The notes below the pieces were generated by a model, which saw only the letters and a program-made list of their open reading frames with translations, was not told where the DNA came from and did no database searches. The position numbers and the translations under genes are program-made. Below, piece by piece: positions 1-8,170 of a DNA stretch of 47,719 nucleotides (positions are counted from its first letter, which is position 1; each line of letters opens with the position of its first letter). The stretch spans positions 1-47,719 of the forward strand of contig NZ_JAINDZ010000035.1 of the NCBI RefSeq assembly GCF_019802345.1, read 5' to 3'. Origin of the DNA: Methylosinus sp. Sm6. GTDB taxonomy: Bacteria > Pseudomonadota > Alphaproteobacteria > Rhizobiales > Beijerinckiaceae.

Positions 1-2856
1 GTCGAGATGATCCTGCGCCTCGTCGATCAGGCGACAGGACCGATCCGCGCCGTCGAGAGCGAGCTGGAAAAGCTCGAGAAGATCGCCGCCCGCGTCGAGA
101 CGCATCGCGGCGCCGCCGGGGCCGGCGGCTGGGCCGAGCAAAGCGCGGCGGTCCGGCAGGCCACGGCCGAGATCGAGCGCCACGCGAAGGTCGCGGCGGC
201 CGCCGCGCGGGCGCAGCCTCCGGCCATGACGCCGATCGCGGCGGTCGCGCATGCGGAGGCGTCGCGCGAGATCGCTCCGGCGCGCAAGGCGACCGAGATC
301 GTCGAGCGGCCGACGCAGATCATCGAGCGCGCCGCGGCAGTCGCGCCGCCTGTGGCGCGGGCGGCCATCGCGCCGGAGACGGCGCCGATCCGCGCCGTCG
401 AGAGCGAGATCGACAGGCTCGAAAAAGCTCGGGCGAGGGCCGAGGCGCAGCGGCTCGGCTACCGGACATCCGTCTGGCGCGACGAGAGCCAGGCGGTCCG
501 CAAGGCGAGCGAGGATGTGGAGCGCCATGCGCAGACGGTGGCGCGCGCGGGCGCCGCGCAGGCGGAGGCGATGTCCGCCGCCACGGGCCCGATCCGCGCC
601 GTCGAGAGCGAGCTCGACCGTATGGGGCGGACCGCCGCCACAGCGGCGCGCGCCGATGCGGGCATGGTGAAGGCGAGCGTCTGGATCGAGCAGCAACAGG
701 CGATCCGCAGGACGCGAGAGGAAGCCGAGCGCTACGAAGAGACGATGGCGAAGGTCAACGCCGTGCAGTCGGCGGCAATATCGGCTGCGGCGGCGCGAGG
801 CTTCGAGCGCGTCGGGTCAGCGGTTTTTCGAGCCAATCTGACGGCGCTTCAACATGCCGCAGAGTTCGAGCGCAGCGTCCAATCAATCGCGACCGGCGGC
901 GGGATCATCGGTCAGGAAGCGGCGATCTCGAGAGCGGTGCTCGATGCGTCACGCGCTTCCGGCGTCAAATGGGCCGATATCGCACGAGGCGAAAGGCAGC
1001 TCGTCTCCCTCGGAGGCGGAGAATTCGTCGAGAAGCTGGCCCCCGTCCGAGACAGGATCGGCCGTCTCGTCAAAGCGTCGGAAGCCGAGCCGAGCGAACT
1101 CTACAACATGATGTTCCACTACATGGAGCTTGGAGGCATGAAAGCCGTCCAGGCCATGGAGGCTCTCGAGAAGAACTTCGTGCAAGGCCGCAGGGGCGCG
1201 TTCGAGCTGAAGGACCTCGCGCATGGCCTTCCGAGCCTCATCGCGCTCGGCCGGACCTATGGCCTGACGGGAGAGCAGCTCTCGACCGATCTGCCCGCCG
1301 TCCTGCAGATATTCCGCAAGGTCACAGGAACCGCTTACGAGGCCGACACGCGGCTCCGGCATGTGATGACGAAGCTGACGGACCCGAGCGAAGCCGAGAA
1401 GATACGCGATAGCCTGCACGTGGACGTTTATAAGACCCGCGAAAAGGCGTTGAAGGCGGGACAGGACCCCTTGTTCGCCACGCTCGACGCGATCTCGGAT
1501 CGGCTTCAAAAGGCTGGCGGCGGAGCTGGAAAGCTCAATCACGAGACACATACGGTCGACGGCGTCGATGTCCGTAAGCTGGGCGAGATCGCCAGGGACT
1601 ATTATTTCCGAGCGGGTATCGAAGCCTATGCATCGATGCGCGGCCAGCTCAAAGACTTCATGCCGAGCGCCCTCGAGGCGATGCAGGAGACGCGGCAAGC
1701 CTTCGACGCCAATATGTCGACGACCACGGCGGCGGCCGAGCGGCTGTCGAATGCGTTCGAGGAATTACGGATCAAGGTTGGAGCCGCGTTCCTTCCCTAC
1801 GAAAAGGCGGCCTACAACACGGCCGCGGACCGCGTTTTTCAGCTCGGCGACTTCGCCGAGAAGCATCCCTGGGCAATCGCCGCGGGTTCGGCGGCCAGCG
1901 CGGTGGCGCTGTGGGGCGCGGCGGGAGTGCTGGCGCGTCGCGCTCTGGTGACCGTCGGGAATTCGGTTGGCGAAGGCCTCGCCCGCGCACGAGGGGAGGC
2001 GGTGGAGCCGGTGGCCAAGGGGCCGGGCTTCGTCCGCCAGTCGCTCGGCTCCGTATCGAAGCTGATCGGCAAGCCGAGCGATTTCGCCACGGAATTCGTG
2101 CGCGGGGCCGGCGGTCCCGAGCGCGTGCTCGAGATCGCCCGCCCCATCGGCGCGACGATCCGCAATGGCCTCATCACCGGCGCGTTGCAATGGGCCGGGC
2201 AATGGGCGCTGGGGAGATTTGAGGAGAAGGCGTTCGGCTGGACGCCGGAAATCCTCGCGGGGAAGGAGGCCGAGATCGCGCGGCGGTCTCATGAATGGTG
2301 GCGCTCGATCGGCGTCGATATGCCGTGGTGGGAAAAAGCGGAGCCCGCCTCGGCGGCATTCGCGCGCATGCGGAACCAGCACGCCTATGCGCTGCCGCCG
2401 GATTTTCAGCGGCCGATCGTCGAGGGCGCTCCGGCTCGGCAGCTCGAGCCGCTGGACCATGGCAAGAAGGGGCGGAAGCTCCCCTTCTTCGTGCGCCAGC
2501 CCGAGCCTCCGCCCATGGAGCTGGAGCCGATCGGCCCGCGCCTCGTCGTGCCGACCTTCGCTATGGCCGAGCGCGTGGCGCCGGACCGCCAGGCGGCGGC
2601 GCCGGAAGCCGCGACGCCGCATGTCGACACCAGCGAGATCGACGCCGCGAAGCAAAAGGCCAAGGCGGCGGGCGAGGAGATCAAGCAATCGCTCGATGTG
2701 ACAGCCTCGCCGACGGTCGACGCCGGCTCGCTCGATTCCTTTCTGGCCAAGCTGCGCGAGGCGCGCTCGCTGCTCGGCCAGCTCGATCAATTGGGCGCGC
2801 ATCTGCGGCGGCAGAGCTTTCAGCATCCGCTGCATGACGGGCCGGAGGCGCATTGA
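1..2856 (+). CDS. Phage tail tape measure protein (5' end probably outside the window)
   Basis: Tape measure proteins set tail length and line the tail lumen before DNA ejection. The frame is open from base 1; an ATG lies at 7, but codons 1-6 are open too and the first residues read like a module already under way, so the true start is probably upstream. The N-terminal ~255 residues contain three copies of a ~60-residue module, each starting PIRAVESE and ending near a W...(V/I)R..x(E/D)xER(H/Y) segment, rich in charged and Ala residues as in coiled coils. Residues ~270-600 resemble the conserved TP901/PhageMin tail region (AAEFERSV at its start). A hydrophobic stretch at ~621-641 is a likely membrane segment. 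The gene is followed without a gap by GpU, GpX and GpD homologues, the usual P2 order. Family assignment is firm; the exact subfamily is not. Confidence 0.85.
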   Translation, partial: VEMILRLVDQATGPIRAVESELEKLEKIAARVETHRGAAGAGGWAEQSAAVRQATAEIERHAKVAAAAARAQPPAMTPIAAVAHAEASREIAPARKATEIVERPTQIIERAAAVAPPVARAAIAPETAPIRAVESEIDRLEKARARAEAQRLGYRTSVWRDESQAVRKASEDVERHAQTVARAGAAQAEAMSAATGPIRAVESELDRMGRTAATAARADAGMVKASVWIEQQQAIRRTREEAERYEETMAKVNAVQSAAISAAAARGFERVGSAVFRANLTALQHAAEFERSVQSIATGGGIIGQEAAISRAVLDASRASGVKWADIARGERQLVSLGGGEFVEKLAPVRDRIGRLVKASEAEPSELYNMMFHYMELGGMKAVQAMEALEKNFVQGRRGAFELKDLAHGLPSLIALGRTYGLTGEQLSTDLPAVLQIFRKVTGTAYEADTRLRHVMTKLTDPSEAEKIRDSLHVDVYKTREKALKAGQDPLFATLDAISDRLQKAGGGAGKLNHETHTVDGVDVRKLGEIARDYYFRAGIEAYASMRGQLKDFMPSALEAMQETRQAFDANMSTTTAAAERLSNAFEELRIKVGAAFLPYEKAAYNTAADRVFQLGDFAEKHPWAIAAGSAASAVALWGAAGVLARRALVTVGNSVGEGLARARGEAVEPVAKGPGFVRQSLGSVSKLIGKPSDFATEFVRGAGGPERVLEIARPIGATIRNGLITGALQWAGQWALGRFEEKAFGWTPEILAGKEAEIARRSHEWWRSIGVDMPWWEKAEPASAAFARMRNQHAYALPPDFQRPIVEGAPARQLEPLDHGKKGRKLPFFVRQPEPPPMELEPIGPRLVVPTFAMAERVAPDRQAAAPEAATPHVDTSEIDAAKQKAKAAGEEIKQSLDVTASPTVDAGSLDSFLAKLREARSLLGQLDQLGAHLRRQSFQHPLHDGPEAH
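41..612 (+). repeat. Three exact 23-bp direct repeats in the tape measure gene
   Basis: An identical 23-bp word encoding PIRAVESE occurs at 41-63, 386-408 and 590-612, spaced 345 and 204 bp, both multiples of three. It marks the start of a repeated ~60-residue protein module. Identity at the DNA level suggests recent duplication or recombination rather than only protein-level constraint. Confidence 0.85.
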
Positions 2857-3278
2857 TGGCGGCCGTGCTGATGGGCTGGGGACCGCATCGCTTCGAGGTC
2901 GGCCGCGCCGCCTTCGAGGAGCTGCGCCGGCGCGTTCATGCGCGCTGGGAAAAGCATGCGATCATCGGCCGGCGGCCGGCGGGCCAATATCTCGGTCCCG
3001 GCGAGGAGATCGTGAGCCTGCGCGGCACGATCTATCCGGTCGACCAGGGCGGCGGCGTGGAGCTGCTCATCGCCGCCATGCTCGCCGATTGCCGGGCCGG
3101 CGCGACGCACATCCTGCTCTCCGAATCGGGCGACATCGCCGGGCCGCACCGGCTGGAGGCGGCGCAGACGGTCGAGAGCTTCCATCTGCCGGACGGGACG
3201 CCGCAAAAGCTCGTCTACGATCTCGATTTTGCTGTGCATGACGATGGCTTCGGCCAGATTTGGAGCCTATGGCCGTGA
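2856..3278 (+). CDS. Phage tail protein, GpU family
   Basis: P2 GpU-type tail protein, which in P2-like phages is needed to complete or terminate the tail tube. The 140-residue product has the family pattern: a start with WGPHRFEV, a central R(G)TIYP strand and a C-terminal LDFAVHDDGFG segment. I chose ATG 2856, whose A is the last base of the tape measure TGA, giving translational coupling; a TTG three bases earlier is also possible. Length fits the family (~130-150). The next gene, a GpX homologue, overlaps its end. Confidence 0.85.
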   Translation: MAAVLMGWGPHRFEVGRAAFEELRRRVHARWEKHAIIGRRPAGQYLGPGEEIVSLRGTIYPVDQGGGVELLIAAMLADCRAGATHILLSESGDIAGPHRLEAAQTVESFHLPDGTPQKLVYDLDFAVHDDGFGQIWSLWP

Positions 3279-3487
3279 GGACTTACGTGACCAGCCGCGG
3301 CGACATGGTCGACGCGATCGCGGCGCGCGCCTATGGCGACGAGCATATCGGCGCGGCCGAGGCGATCCTCGCCGCCAATCCGGGCCTCGCCGAGCACGGG
3401 CCGATCCTGCCTGAAAATCTCACCATCCTGCTGCCCGATCTCGCCCGCCCGCGGCCGCAGATCGCCACCGTGGATCTGTGGTCGTGA
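3269..3487 (+). CDS. Phage tail protein, GpX family (LysM-like)
   Basis: A 72-residue homologue of P2 tail protein X, a small baseplate/tail component with a LysM-like fold. It shows the typical SRGDMVDAIAARAYG start and the 'ILAANPGLAEHGPILP' segment before the short C-terminal tail. ATG 3269 overlaps the GpU stop by ten bases; a TTG at 3260 would add three residues. Its own stop overlaps the GpD start. Size and position between GpU and GpD support the call. Confidence 0.85.
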   Translation: MAVRTYVTSRGDMVDAIAARAYGDEHIGAAEAILAANPGLAEHGPILPENLTILLPDLARPRPQIATVDLWS

Positions 3488-4476
3488 CGCCGATCGTCGA
3501 CGTCTCGCTCGACGGCGCGCCGGTCGCGCTGATCGGCAAGCGGGCGCTCTCCGGCCAGATCGTCGAGAGCGATGGCGAGCGCGCGGATACGCTGCATCTC
3601 GAGATCAGCAATTACGACGGGCGGATCGCCAAGCCCGCGACCGGCCAGAAGGTCCTGGTGGCGGTCGGATGGGAGGAGGCGGGCCCCGCCAAGATCGGCG
3701 AATTCGTCATCACCGAGGTGACCAAGACCGGGCCGCGCGCCGAGCTGCATCTGACCGGCGATTCGGCGGATTTGAAAAAGACTTTGAAGGGCCAAAAAAC
3801 GCGCTCCTGGAAGGCTCCGAAGACGCTCGGCGACGTGCTGAAGGAGGTCGCCTCGGACAATGGGCTGCAGGCGGCGGTTCACGATTCCCTGGGCTCGATC
3901 AAGATCGAGAAGCTGATCGCGCAGACGGGCGAGTCGGATATGCATCTGGTGATGCGGCTCGCGCGCCAATATGGCGCGCTGGCGAAGTTTCAGGGCGGCC
4001 GGCTGATCTTCCTGCCGCGCGGCGCGGGACTCACGGCCTCGGGAGGCCAGGCGGGCCGCGTGACGATCACGCCCAATGACACCGAGGGGTTCACCTTCAC
4101 GACGCGCGATCGCCAGCGCCGCGCCAAATGCAAGGCGGTCCATTACGATCGAAAGACGGGCAAGCGCGAGGAGATCGGCAGCGAGGCCGGCGAGGCGGGC
4201 GACGGCGCGCCCGACTATGTGCATCCGCATGTGTTCGGGACGCAGCTCGAGGCCAAGCATCACGCGGCCTCGCGCAAGGGCAAGTTCGATCGCGACTGCC
4301 GGCCGTTCCACGTCACTCTGGCGCCGGGACAGGTCGGCGTCGGCCCCGGCGGCGTCGTGACGACGCTGGGCTTCGGCGACGACGATGATCGCGATTGGAT
4401 CGTCAAGAGCCGGGTTTTCGGGTTCTCGAGCGCCGGCCTGGTGGTGCGGCTCGCCTGCGAGCCGAAGGAGGAGTGA
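3478..4476 (+). CDS. Phage late control protein D (GpD family, tail baseplate hub)
   Basis: A 332-residue GpD homologue. In P2-like phages this family forms the baseplate hub related to T4 gp27 and Mu gp44; the name 'late control' is historical. Visible features are the N-terminal LSGQIVESDGERADTLHLEI segment, a central GESDMHLVMRLARQYGAL motif and a C-terminal FGDDDDRDWIVKSRV region typical of the family. The start is GTG 3478, inside the GpX stop region (GTG 3484 is an alternative). It ends the compact tail block; no lysis or capsid genes follow. Confidence 0.85.
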   Translation: MVVTPIVDVSLDGAPVALIGKRALSGQIVESDGERADTLHLEISNYDGRIAKPATGQKVLVAVGWEEAGPAKIGEFVITEVTKTGPRAELHLTGDSADLKKTLKGQKTRSWKAPKTLGDVLKEVASDNGLQAAVHDSLGSIKIEKLIAQTGESDMHLVMRLARQYGALAKFQGGRLIFLPRGAGLTASGGQAGRVTITPNDTEGFTFTTRDRQRRAKCKAVHYDRKTGKREEIGSEAGEAGDGAPDYVHPHVFGTQLEAKHHAASRKGKFDRDCRPFHVTLAPGQVGVGPGGVVTTLGFGDDDDRDWIVKSRVFGFSSAGLVVRLACEPKEE

Positions 4477-4564
4477 GCCGACCCGAGGTGGCGGGGCCGT
4501 ATATCCTGTATGGTAAGCCAGTCCGCAGCCGCTGTCTTCGCTCTCGACTGACGCCTTTTTTCTG

Positions 4565-4592
4565 TTGCGCGCCAACACCAACGGTGTATAGT
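4565..4592 (+). promoter_or_regulatory. Probable sigma-70-type promoter
   Basis: TTGCGC at 4565-4570 and TATAGT at 4587-4592 are separated by 16 bp, close to the sigma-70 consensus. It lies in the 165-bp gap after the GpD gene and 50 bp before the next start, which suggests that the following accessory gene is transcribed independently of the tail operon. Confidence 0.55.
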
Positions 4593-4641
4593 CATCGCAT
4601 CGCGGACGGATAGCCGACCGCAAGAGGGATGGAGCCCTGAG

Positions 4642-5127
4642 ATGATCACAGACCCTGATCACGAGGTCCGCTTGTACGAGGCAATGGCCGCCGACCTGCG
4701 CGACGCCAAAGCAATGATCCCGCATATCCGAGAGATCGAGGCCCGACTCGGCGAGGCCAAGCGCAAGCGGACGGCGCCGCTTCTTCTCGGCCGGGCGACG
4801 CCAGAGGAGGCCGTCTTTTCAGCCGCCCTCCGTGGAGCCGTGCAGCATTTTTGCGTGACCGTGGCGTCGATCTATCTCTCTGGTATCGACGCGTATCACG
4901 ATGCAGATGCGCTGATCGACGCAGACGCCACCGCAGCCGCCGTGAGAGAGGCGGCTCACATCGGTGTCGTGAGCGCCCTCGAGGAGGGGATCGACATCTT
5001 TCTCGCCCTCCCGCCGGGCCAGCGCTACGCTGCCTGTTTTACGTCCTATGCCGGGCGGTGCTTTTCGCATCTCGGATGCTTGCGTCATACAGCCCGCGGG
5101 CTCCAGTCGCTGGACGACGCGCTCTAA
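4642..5127 (+). CDS. Hypothetical protein at the prophage edge
   Basis: A 161-residue, largely helical and charged protein that I do not recognise. It has no signal peptide or convincing membrane segment; a hydrophobic stretch near residues 70-80 (FCVTVASIYL) is too short and polar at its edges. ATG 4642 follows a GGATGGAG ribosome-binding region. It has its own probable promoter at 4565-4592, so it looks like an accessory ('moron'-type) gene rather than a structural one; that role is inferred from position only. Confidence 0.6.
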   Translation: MITDPDHEVRLYEAMAADLRDAKAMIPHIREIEARLGEAKRKRTAPLLLGRATPEEAVFSAALRGAVQHFCVTVASIYLSGIDAYHDADALIDADATAAAVREAAHIGVVSALEEGIDIFLALPPGQRYAACFTSYAGRCFSHLGCLRHTARGLQSLDDAL

Positions 5128-5140
5128 TGCCGGGGCGGCC

Positions 5141-5527
5141 ATGACACCTTTCGCATCTCTCTGTGGCCTTGCCGGGCTCTCGCTGGGCGAAGCGTCCGAC
5201 ATGCTGGACATCGGCCGGCAGCAGGCCAAGGACATGTCGTCTGGCCGCCGGAGTACGCCGATCGGGATCATCGCCGAGCTGATCGCGCTGATCCATCGGC
5301 AGGCGGCGCAGGCGGACGCGGAGGCGGAGAGCTCCGGGCTCGATGTGATCATCCTCGAAAAGCCCGCCGATGATGTCGAGGCCCGAGCGCTCGGCTGGCC
5401 CTGCGTCGGCGCCTGGAGCGCGATGGCGGCGCGAGTCATGGTCGCGACCGCGCTCCCGGTCGCGTTCGTGCCCTACGGCGCGGCCGCCGAGGCTGTCGAG
5501 GACGTGCCACTGCCTCGTCTCCGGTGA
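5141..5527 (+). CDS. Putative helix-turn-helix DNA-binding protein
   Basis: A 128-residue product from ATG 5141. The N-terminal ~50 residues (LAGLSLGEASDMLDIG, then a polar SSGRRSTP turn and IIAELIALI helix) resemble short phage HTH regulators of the pattern '..EAA..LG....tVk.WssGr..aP.gvi.EL'. The C-terminal part contains a WPxVGAWxAMAARVxVA segment that recurs ~740 bp downstream. It begins 13 bp after the previous gene, so the two are probably cotranscribed. The frame is open upstream to 5048, but those residues lie inside the previous gene. A regulatory role is inferred; the C-terminal domain is unknown to me. Confidence 0.6.
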   Translation: MTPFASLCGLAGLSLGEASDMLDIGRQQAKDMSSGRRSTPIGIIAELIALIHRQAAQADAEAESSGLDVIILEKPADDVEARALGWPCVGAWSAMAARVMVATALPVAFVPYGAAAEAVEDVPLPRLR

Positions 5528-5558
5528 GGTCCGGGGCTGGGCGATTGGTGATCGGCTC

Positions 5559-6113
5559 TTGAAAGCCCGGGCCTGCCCGGATATCCCGGCTCACATTGAT
5601 GCTGTATACAAGCTCTATGATGTTCGGGCCGCTGAGATCGAGGCGCTCGTGCGGATCGCGGCGGCGCAGGACGCGGCCGTGGCGCAGATGATCGAGCGGA
5701 TCGACGCCGCTCGCGCGCAGGCGGCCGAGGATCAGGCGATCGAGATCGTGATGATCCAATATCGCCGCGACGAGGACATGCCACTCGATGGCGATTTCGA
5801 GCCCTCGCTGATTCCGACCGCCAGCGCGCAGCGGATGGTCCTGGCGCGGGTCAAGGCCGCGCGCCCGCTGAATGTGGCGCTCCTGCCCTTTGCCCCCACA
5901 CATTATCGATCATGGCTCGGACTCCGAGCCGATACGCGCCAGGCGCGGGCCGAATGGGCCGCAGTCGCAATCGACGCGGAGCCGGGGACCCGACTCGGGG
6001 TCTCAATCGGACCAAAGGACATCGGATGGGCGCTGATGTCCGGGTTGCGCCGACGCACAGACGACGCTCCTATCGACGGCGGAGAGTCTCCACTGGATGT
6101 CGAGCGCCACTGA
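5559..6113 (+). CDS. Hypothetical protein with truncated C-terminal module
   Basis: An open frame runs from 5370, but its first part only shadows the HTH gene; codon use from ~5530 onward looks coding, with no ATG near. TTG 5559 is my best guess, without a clear ribosome-binding site. The product (~184 residues) is acidic and helical (EIEALVRIAAAQDAAVAQMIERIDAA as two halves). After its TGA at 6111-6113 the same frame continues with a copy of the C-terminal module of the upstream HTH protein, ending in a second stop at 6252-6254. The gene may therefore be truncated by a nonsense mutation. Function unknown. Confidence 0.45.
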   Translation: MKARACPDIPAHIDAVYKLYDVRAAEIEALVRIAAAQDAAVAQMIERIDAARAQAAEDQAIEIVMIQYRRDEDMPLDGDFEPSLIPTASAQRMVLARVKAARPLNVALLPFAPTHYRSWLGLRADTRQARAEWAAVAIDAEPGTRLGVSIGPKDIGWALMSGLRRRTDDAPIDGGESPLDVERH

Positions 6114-6137
6114 CCCCGCCCGGCCGGCCCTGACAGC

Positions 6138-6254
6138 TGGCCCAGCGTCGGCGCATGGGGCGCGATGGCCGCCAGAGTCATCGTCGCCTCGCCTCACCCC
6201 GTCGCATTCCAGCCCTATGGAGCTACGGCGCGGGCATCAGCAGAGAGCCCATGA
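6138..6254 (+). repeat. Orphan copy of the C-terminal module of the HTH gene
   Basis: Bases 6138-6235 match 5396-5493 at a distance of 742 bp. Both encode W P x V G A W x A M A A R V followed by PVAF and PYGA. The downstream copy lies in the frame of the gene ending at 6113 but after its stop codon. Weaker similarity extends upstream across the stop (GGCGGAGAG shared near 5320-5330 and 6080-6090). Confidence 0.7.
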
Positions 6255-6260
6255 GGCAAC

Positions 6261-6289
6261 AAAAAGGGGCCTTCAAGGCCCCTTTTTTT
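6261..6289. terminator. Strong bidirectional rho-independent terminator
   Basis: AAAAAGGGGCCTT, a one-base loop and AAGGCCCC followed by seven T form a near-perfect hairpin with A- and T-tracts on both sides, so it can end transcription from either strand. It sits between the rightward phage block and the leftward SleB-type hydrolase gene ending at 6360. Confidence 0.9.
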
Positions 6290-6359
6290 GCGCGCTGCGG
6301 ATCGCAGCCTGTGCCAAATGATCTGTCGTGGAGTGCCATTTGATTTGGCGCGCTACACG

Positions 6360-7481
6360 TCAGGTCTGGCCAGGCCGCAGGCGGTAGAAGATATGATTGC
6401 CGATCTTGTCGGTCCGTTTCAGCGCCTTCGCCCAGCGCGGCTTGACGTAGTTCGCATGATAATGCGTCGAGCCGCCGACGTCGGAAATATAGGTCTCGCC
6501 CTTCATCACCTCGTCGGCGACGCGGGTCGCGGACGCCCAGGCCTCGGGCTCGGCGATGCGCAGCCTGCGGCCCTCGCAGGCGAAGGAGAATTGGCAGGCC
6601 TTGTAATGCGTGCGGTTCTGATAGACGACGCCGCACACGTTGGACGGATAGAGCCCGGAGGACACGCGGTTCAGCACCACTTGCGCGACCGCTGCCTGGC
6701 CGGTCTCGGGCTCGCTGCGCGCCTCGAAATAGACTGCCTCGGCGAGGCAGCGCTTTTCGCGCTCGAGCTTGGCGGGATCGATGAGCGAGGCGTAGTCGGG
6801 ATGTCGCGCGCCCATGGGCGCCGCCGTCGCGTGGGAGAAGGAGGCGACCTCGACCGGCAGAGCCTCGCGCTGCGCCGGCGTCGAGGAGGCGAGGGCCGCC
6901 GCGCGGGGCGTCTGAGGGGTCGCGCCATGGGCGGCGCGGGCCTTGGTGGCCTCGTTGGAGACGACGCGCTGCGTCGTCGCCGTTCCGCGCTGCCGCGGCG
7001 AGGCCTCGCCGGCGCCGCGCTGCGTGGTCGGCGCGCCCCTGTCGCCGGCGTCCGCCGCGTCGAGCGCATCCTCGCCGGGCGCGAAGGCGGCGATGGTCGA
7101 CTCGCCATCGGCCCCGGGCGCGAGCGCCACCGTTTCGCCGTTCCACGATTCGAAGGTCGGCCGCAGCGCGATCAGCGGATCGCCCTTGTGCCGGCGATCG
7201 ACCTCGGGAAAATGCTGGACATTCTGCTTGAGCGCCACATGCGGCTCGCGCTCGTCGGGCGGCGCGTCGAGATCGTCGGCGTCGCCGACTTCGAGCCGGG
7301 CCGAGTGGACGCGGCCGTAGAGCGCCGAGCGGCTCCCCGCGCGAGCGGCGAAAGGCGAGAGGCTCCAGCCTTCGGCCGGCCTTTGGCCCGCATCGGCGGT
7401 GAAGGACACCAAGACACCCGCTCCGAGCCACCAAGGCGCGATCACGCCGATGGCCCAGCTCAAACCCGACCGACGACTCAT
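6360..7481 (-). CDS. SleB/CwlJ-type cell wall hydrolase
   Basis: A 373-residue protein with an N-terminal hydrophobic segment (~8-28), a low-complexity linker and a C-terminal Hydrolase_2 domain from about residue 239. The domain has the family's catalytic region, AEAVYFEARSEPETGQ (likely catalytic Glu ~253), then AQVVLNRV, the Cys-containing CGVVYQN and QFSF segments and a late GSTHYHANYV strand. Such enzymes cut peptidoglycan; in non-sporulating alphaproteobacteria they are thought to act in envelope remodelling. The anchor suggests periplasmic action. It ends 70 bp from the terminator at 6261-6289, which can serve it. Confidence 0.85.
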   Translation of the reverse strand: MSRRSGLSWAIGVIAPWWLGAGVLVSFTADAGQRPAEGWSLSPFAARAGSRSALYGRVHSARLEVGDADDLDAPPDEREPHVALKQNVQHFPEVDRRHKGDPLIALRPTFESWNGETVALAPGADGESTIAAFAPGEDALDAADAGDRGAPTTQRGAGEASPRQRGTATTQRVVSNEATKARAAHGATPQTPRAAALASSTPAQREALPVEVASFSHATAAPMGARHPDYASLIDPAKLEREKRCLAEAVYFEARSEPETGQAAVAQVVLNRVSSGLYPSNVCGVVYQNRTHYKACQFSFACEGRRLRIAEPEAWASATRVADEVMKGETYISDVGGSTHYHANYVKPRWAKALKRTDKIGNHIFYRLRPGQT

Positions 7482-7608
7482 ACGCAGACCCCCGCGCGGC
7501 GTGTGGCGCGAGAGCCACGTCGCCGCCGAAACGCTCGACGAAAAACTTATCTCTTATCAGGCTTGCGGCTCCGTTACGGCCGCGCGCCGGCGAGCGTTTC
7601 AGAATGGA

Positions 7609-8028
7609 TCATTCGCCGAGGAGATGGGCGACGATCTCGCGGGTGCGGGCGCCCCGCCTGTGCTCGAACAGAAAGACGCCTTGCCAGGTCCCGAGCGCGA
7701 GAGCGCCGCCGGACAGCGGAATGGAGAGCTGCGTCTGCGTCAGCGCCGCGCGAATATGCGCGGGCATGTCGTCCGCGCCTTCGCTGTCGTGCTCATAGAG
7801 CCCGGCGCCTTCGGGCGCCAAAGCGGAAAAAGCGCGCTCGAGATCGCGCAGCACGGCCGGATCGGCGTTCTCCTGAATGACCAGCGAGGCGGAGGTGTGC
7901 CGGCAAAAGAGGGTGAGCAGGCCGGTCGTCATGCGCTGCTCGCGCGCCCAGGCGGCGACTTGGCGCGTGACCTCGTAGAAGCCCTTGCCCCGCGTTTCGA
8001 CGTGGAAGTGATGGAGGGCTTGGCGCAT
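7609..8028 (-). CDS. yjbQ: YjbQ family protein (UPF0047; secondary thiamine-phosphate synthase type)
   Basis: A 139-residue single-domain protein of the YjbQ/UPF0047 family, some members of which show weak thiamine-phosphate synthase activity; the physiological role is uncertain. Family marks are RMTTGLLTLFCRHTSASL, IQENAD and HDSEGADDMPAHI, with the conserved His residues expected for metal or substrate binding, and a C-terminal GTWQGVFLFEHR. Length is typical. A broken second copy of its 5' half lies at about 10869-11047, beyond the TonB receptor gene. Confidence 0.9.
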   Translation of the reverse strand: MRQALHHFHVETRGKGFYEVTRQVAAWAREQRMTTGLLTLFCRHTSASLVIQENADPAVLRDLERAFSALAPEGAGLYEHDSEGADDMPAHIRAALTQTQLSIPLSGGALALGTWQGVFLFEHRRGARTREIVAHLLGE

Positions 8029-8078
8029 GGCGGCAATGTGAATGCTGGAGGGAAGCGTGTCCAGGCCGAATCGGCCAA

Positions 8079-8114
8079 AATTAAATCATATTAATTCGAT
8101 CTAGTTAATTGACA
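8079..8114 (+). promoter_or_regulatory. AT-rich inverted repeat and -35-like box before the TonB receptor gene
   Basis: AATTAA at 8079-8084 and TTAATT at 8091-8096 form a perfect inverted repeat, TTAATT recurs at 8105-8110, and TTGACA lies at 8109-8114. No good -10 sits at the right distance (TTACCT or TACCTA near 8132). The tract is strikingly AT-rich for this genome and ends ~57 bp before the start codon, so it could hold an operator plus promoter. The cognate regulator is not evident. Confidence 0.4.
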
Positions 8115-8170
8115 AAGATACGCGGGTATTGTTACCTATTTACGCCTGAACATACGCTTAGAGCATACCT

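Noticed and set aside
5048-5140. Upstream extension of the HTH-like gene
   Set aside because: The extra 31 residues lie within the preceding gene in another frame and do not look like protein sequence of the HTH family.
6111-6113. Selenocysteine or read-through at the TGA before the repeated module
   Set aside because: No SECIS-like hairpin stands out after the TGA, and the module is better explained as a duplicated remnant.
1-6290. Gene transfer agent
   Set aside because: The visible tail genes are of P2 type, while alphaproteobacterial gene transfer agents have siphovirus-like tail genes.
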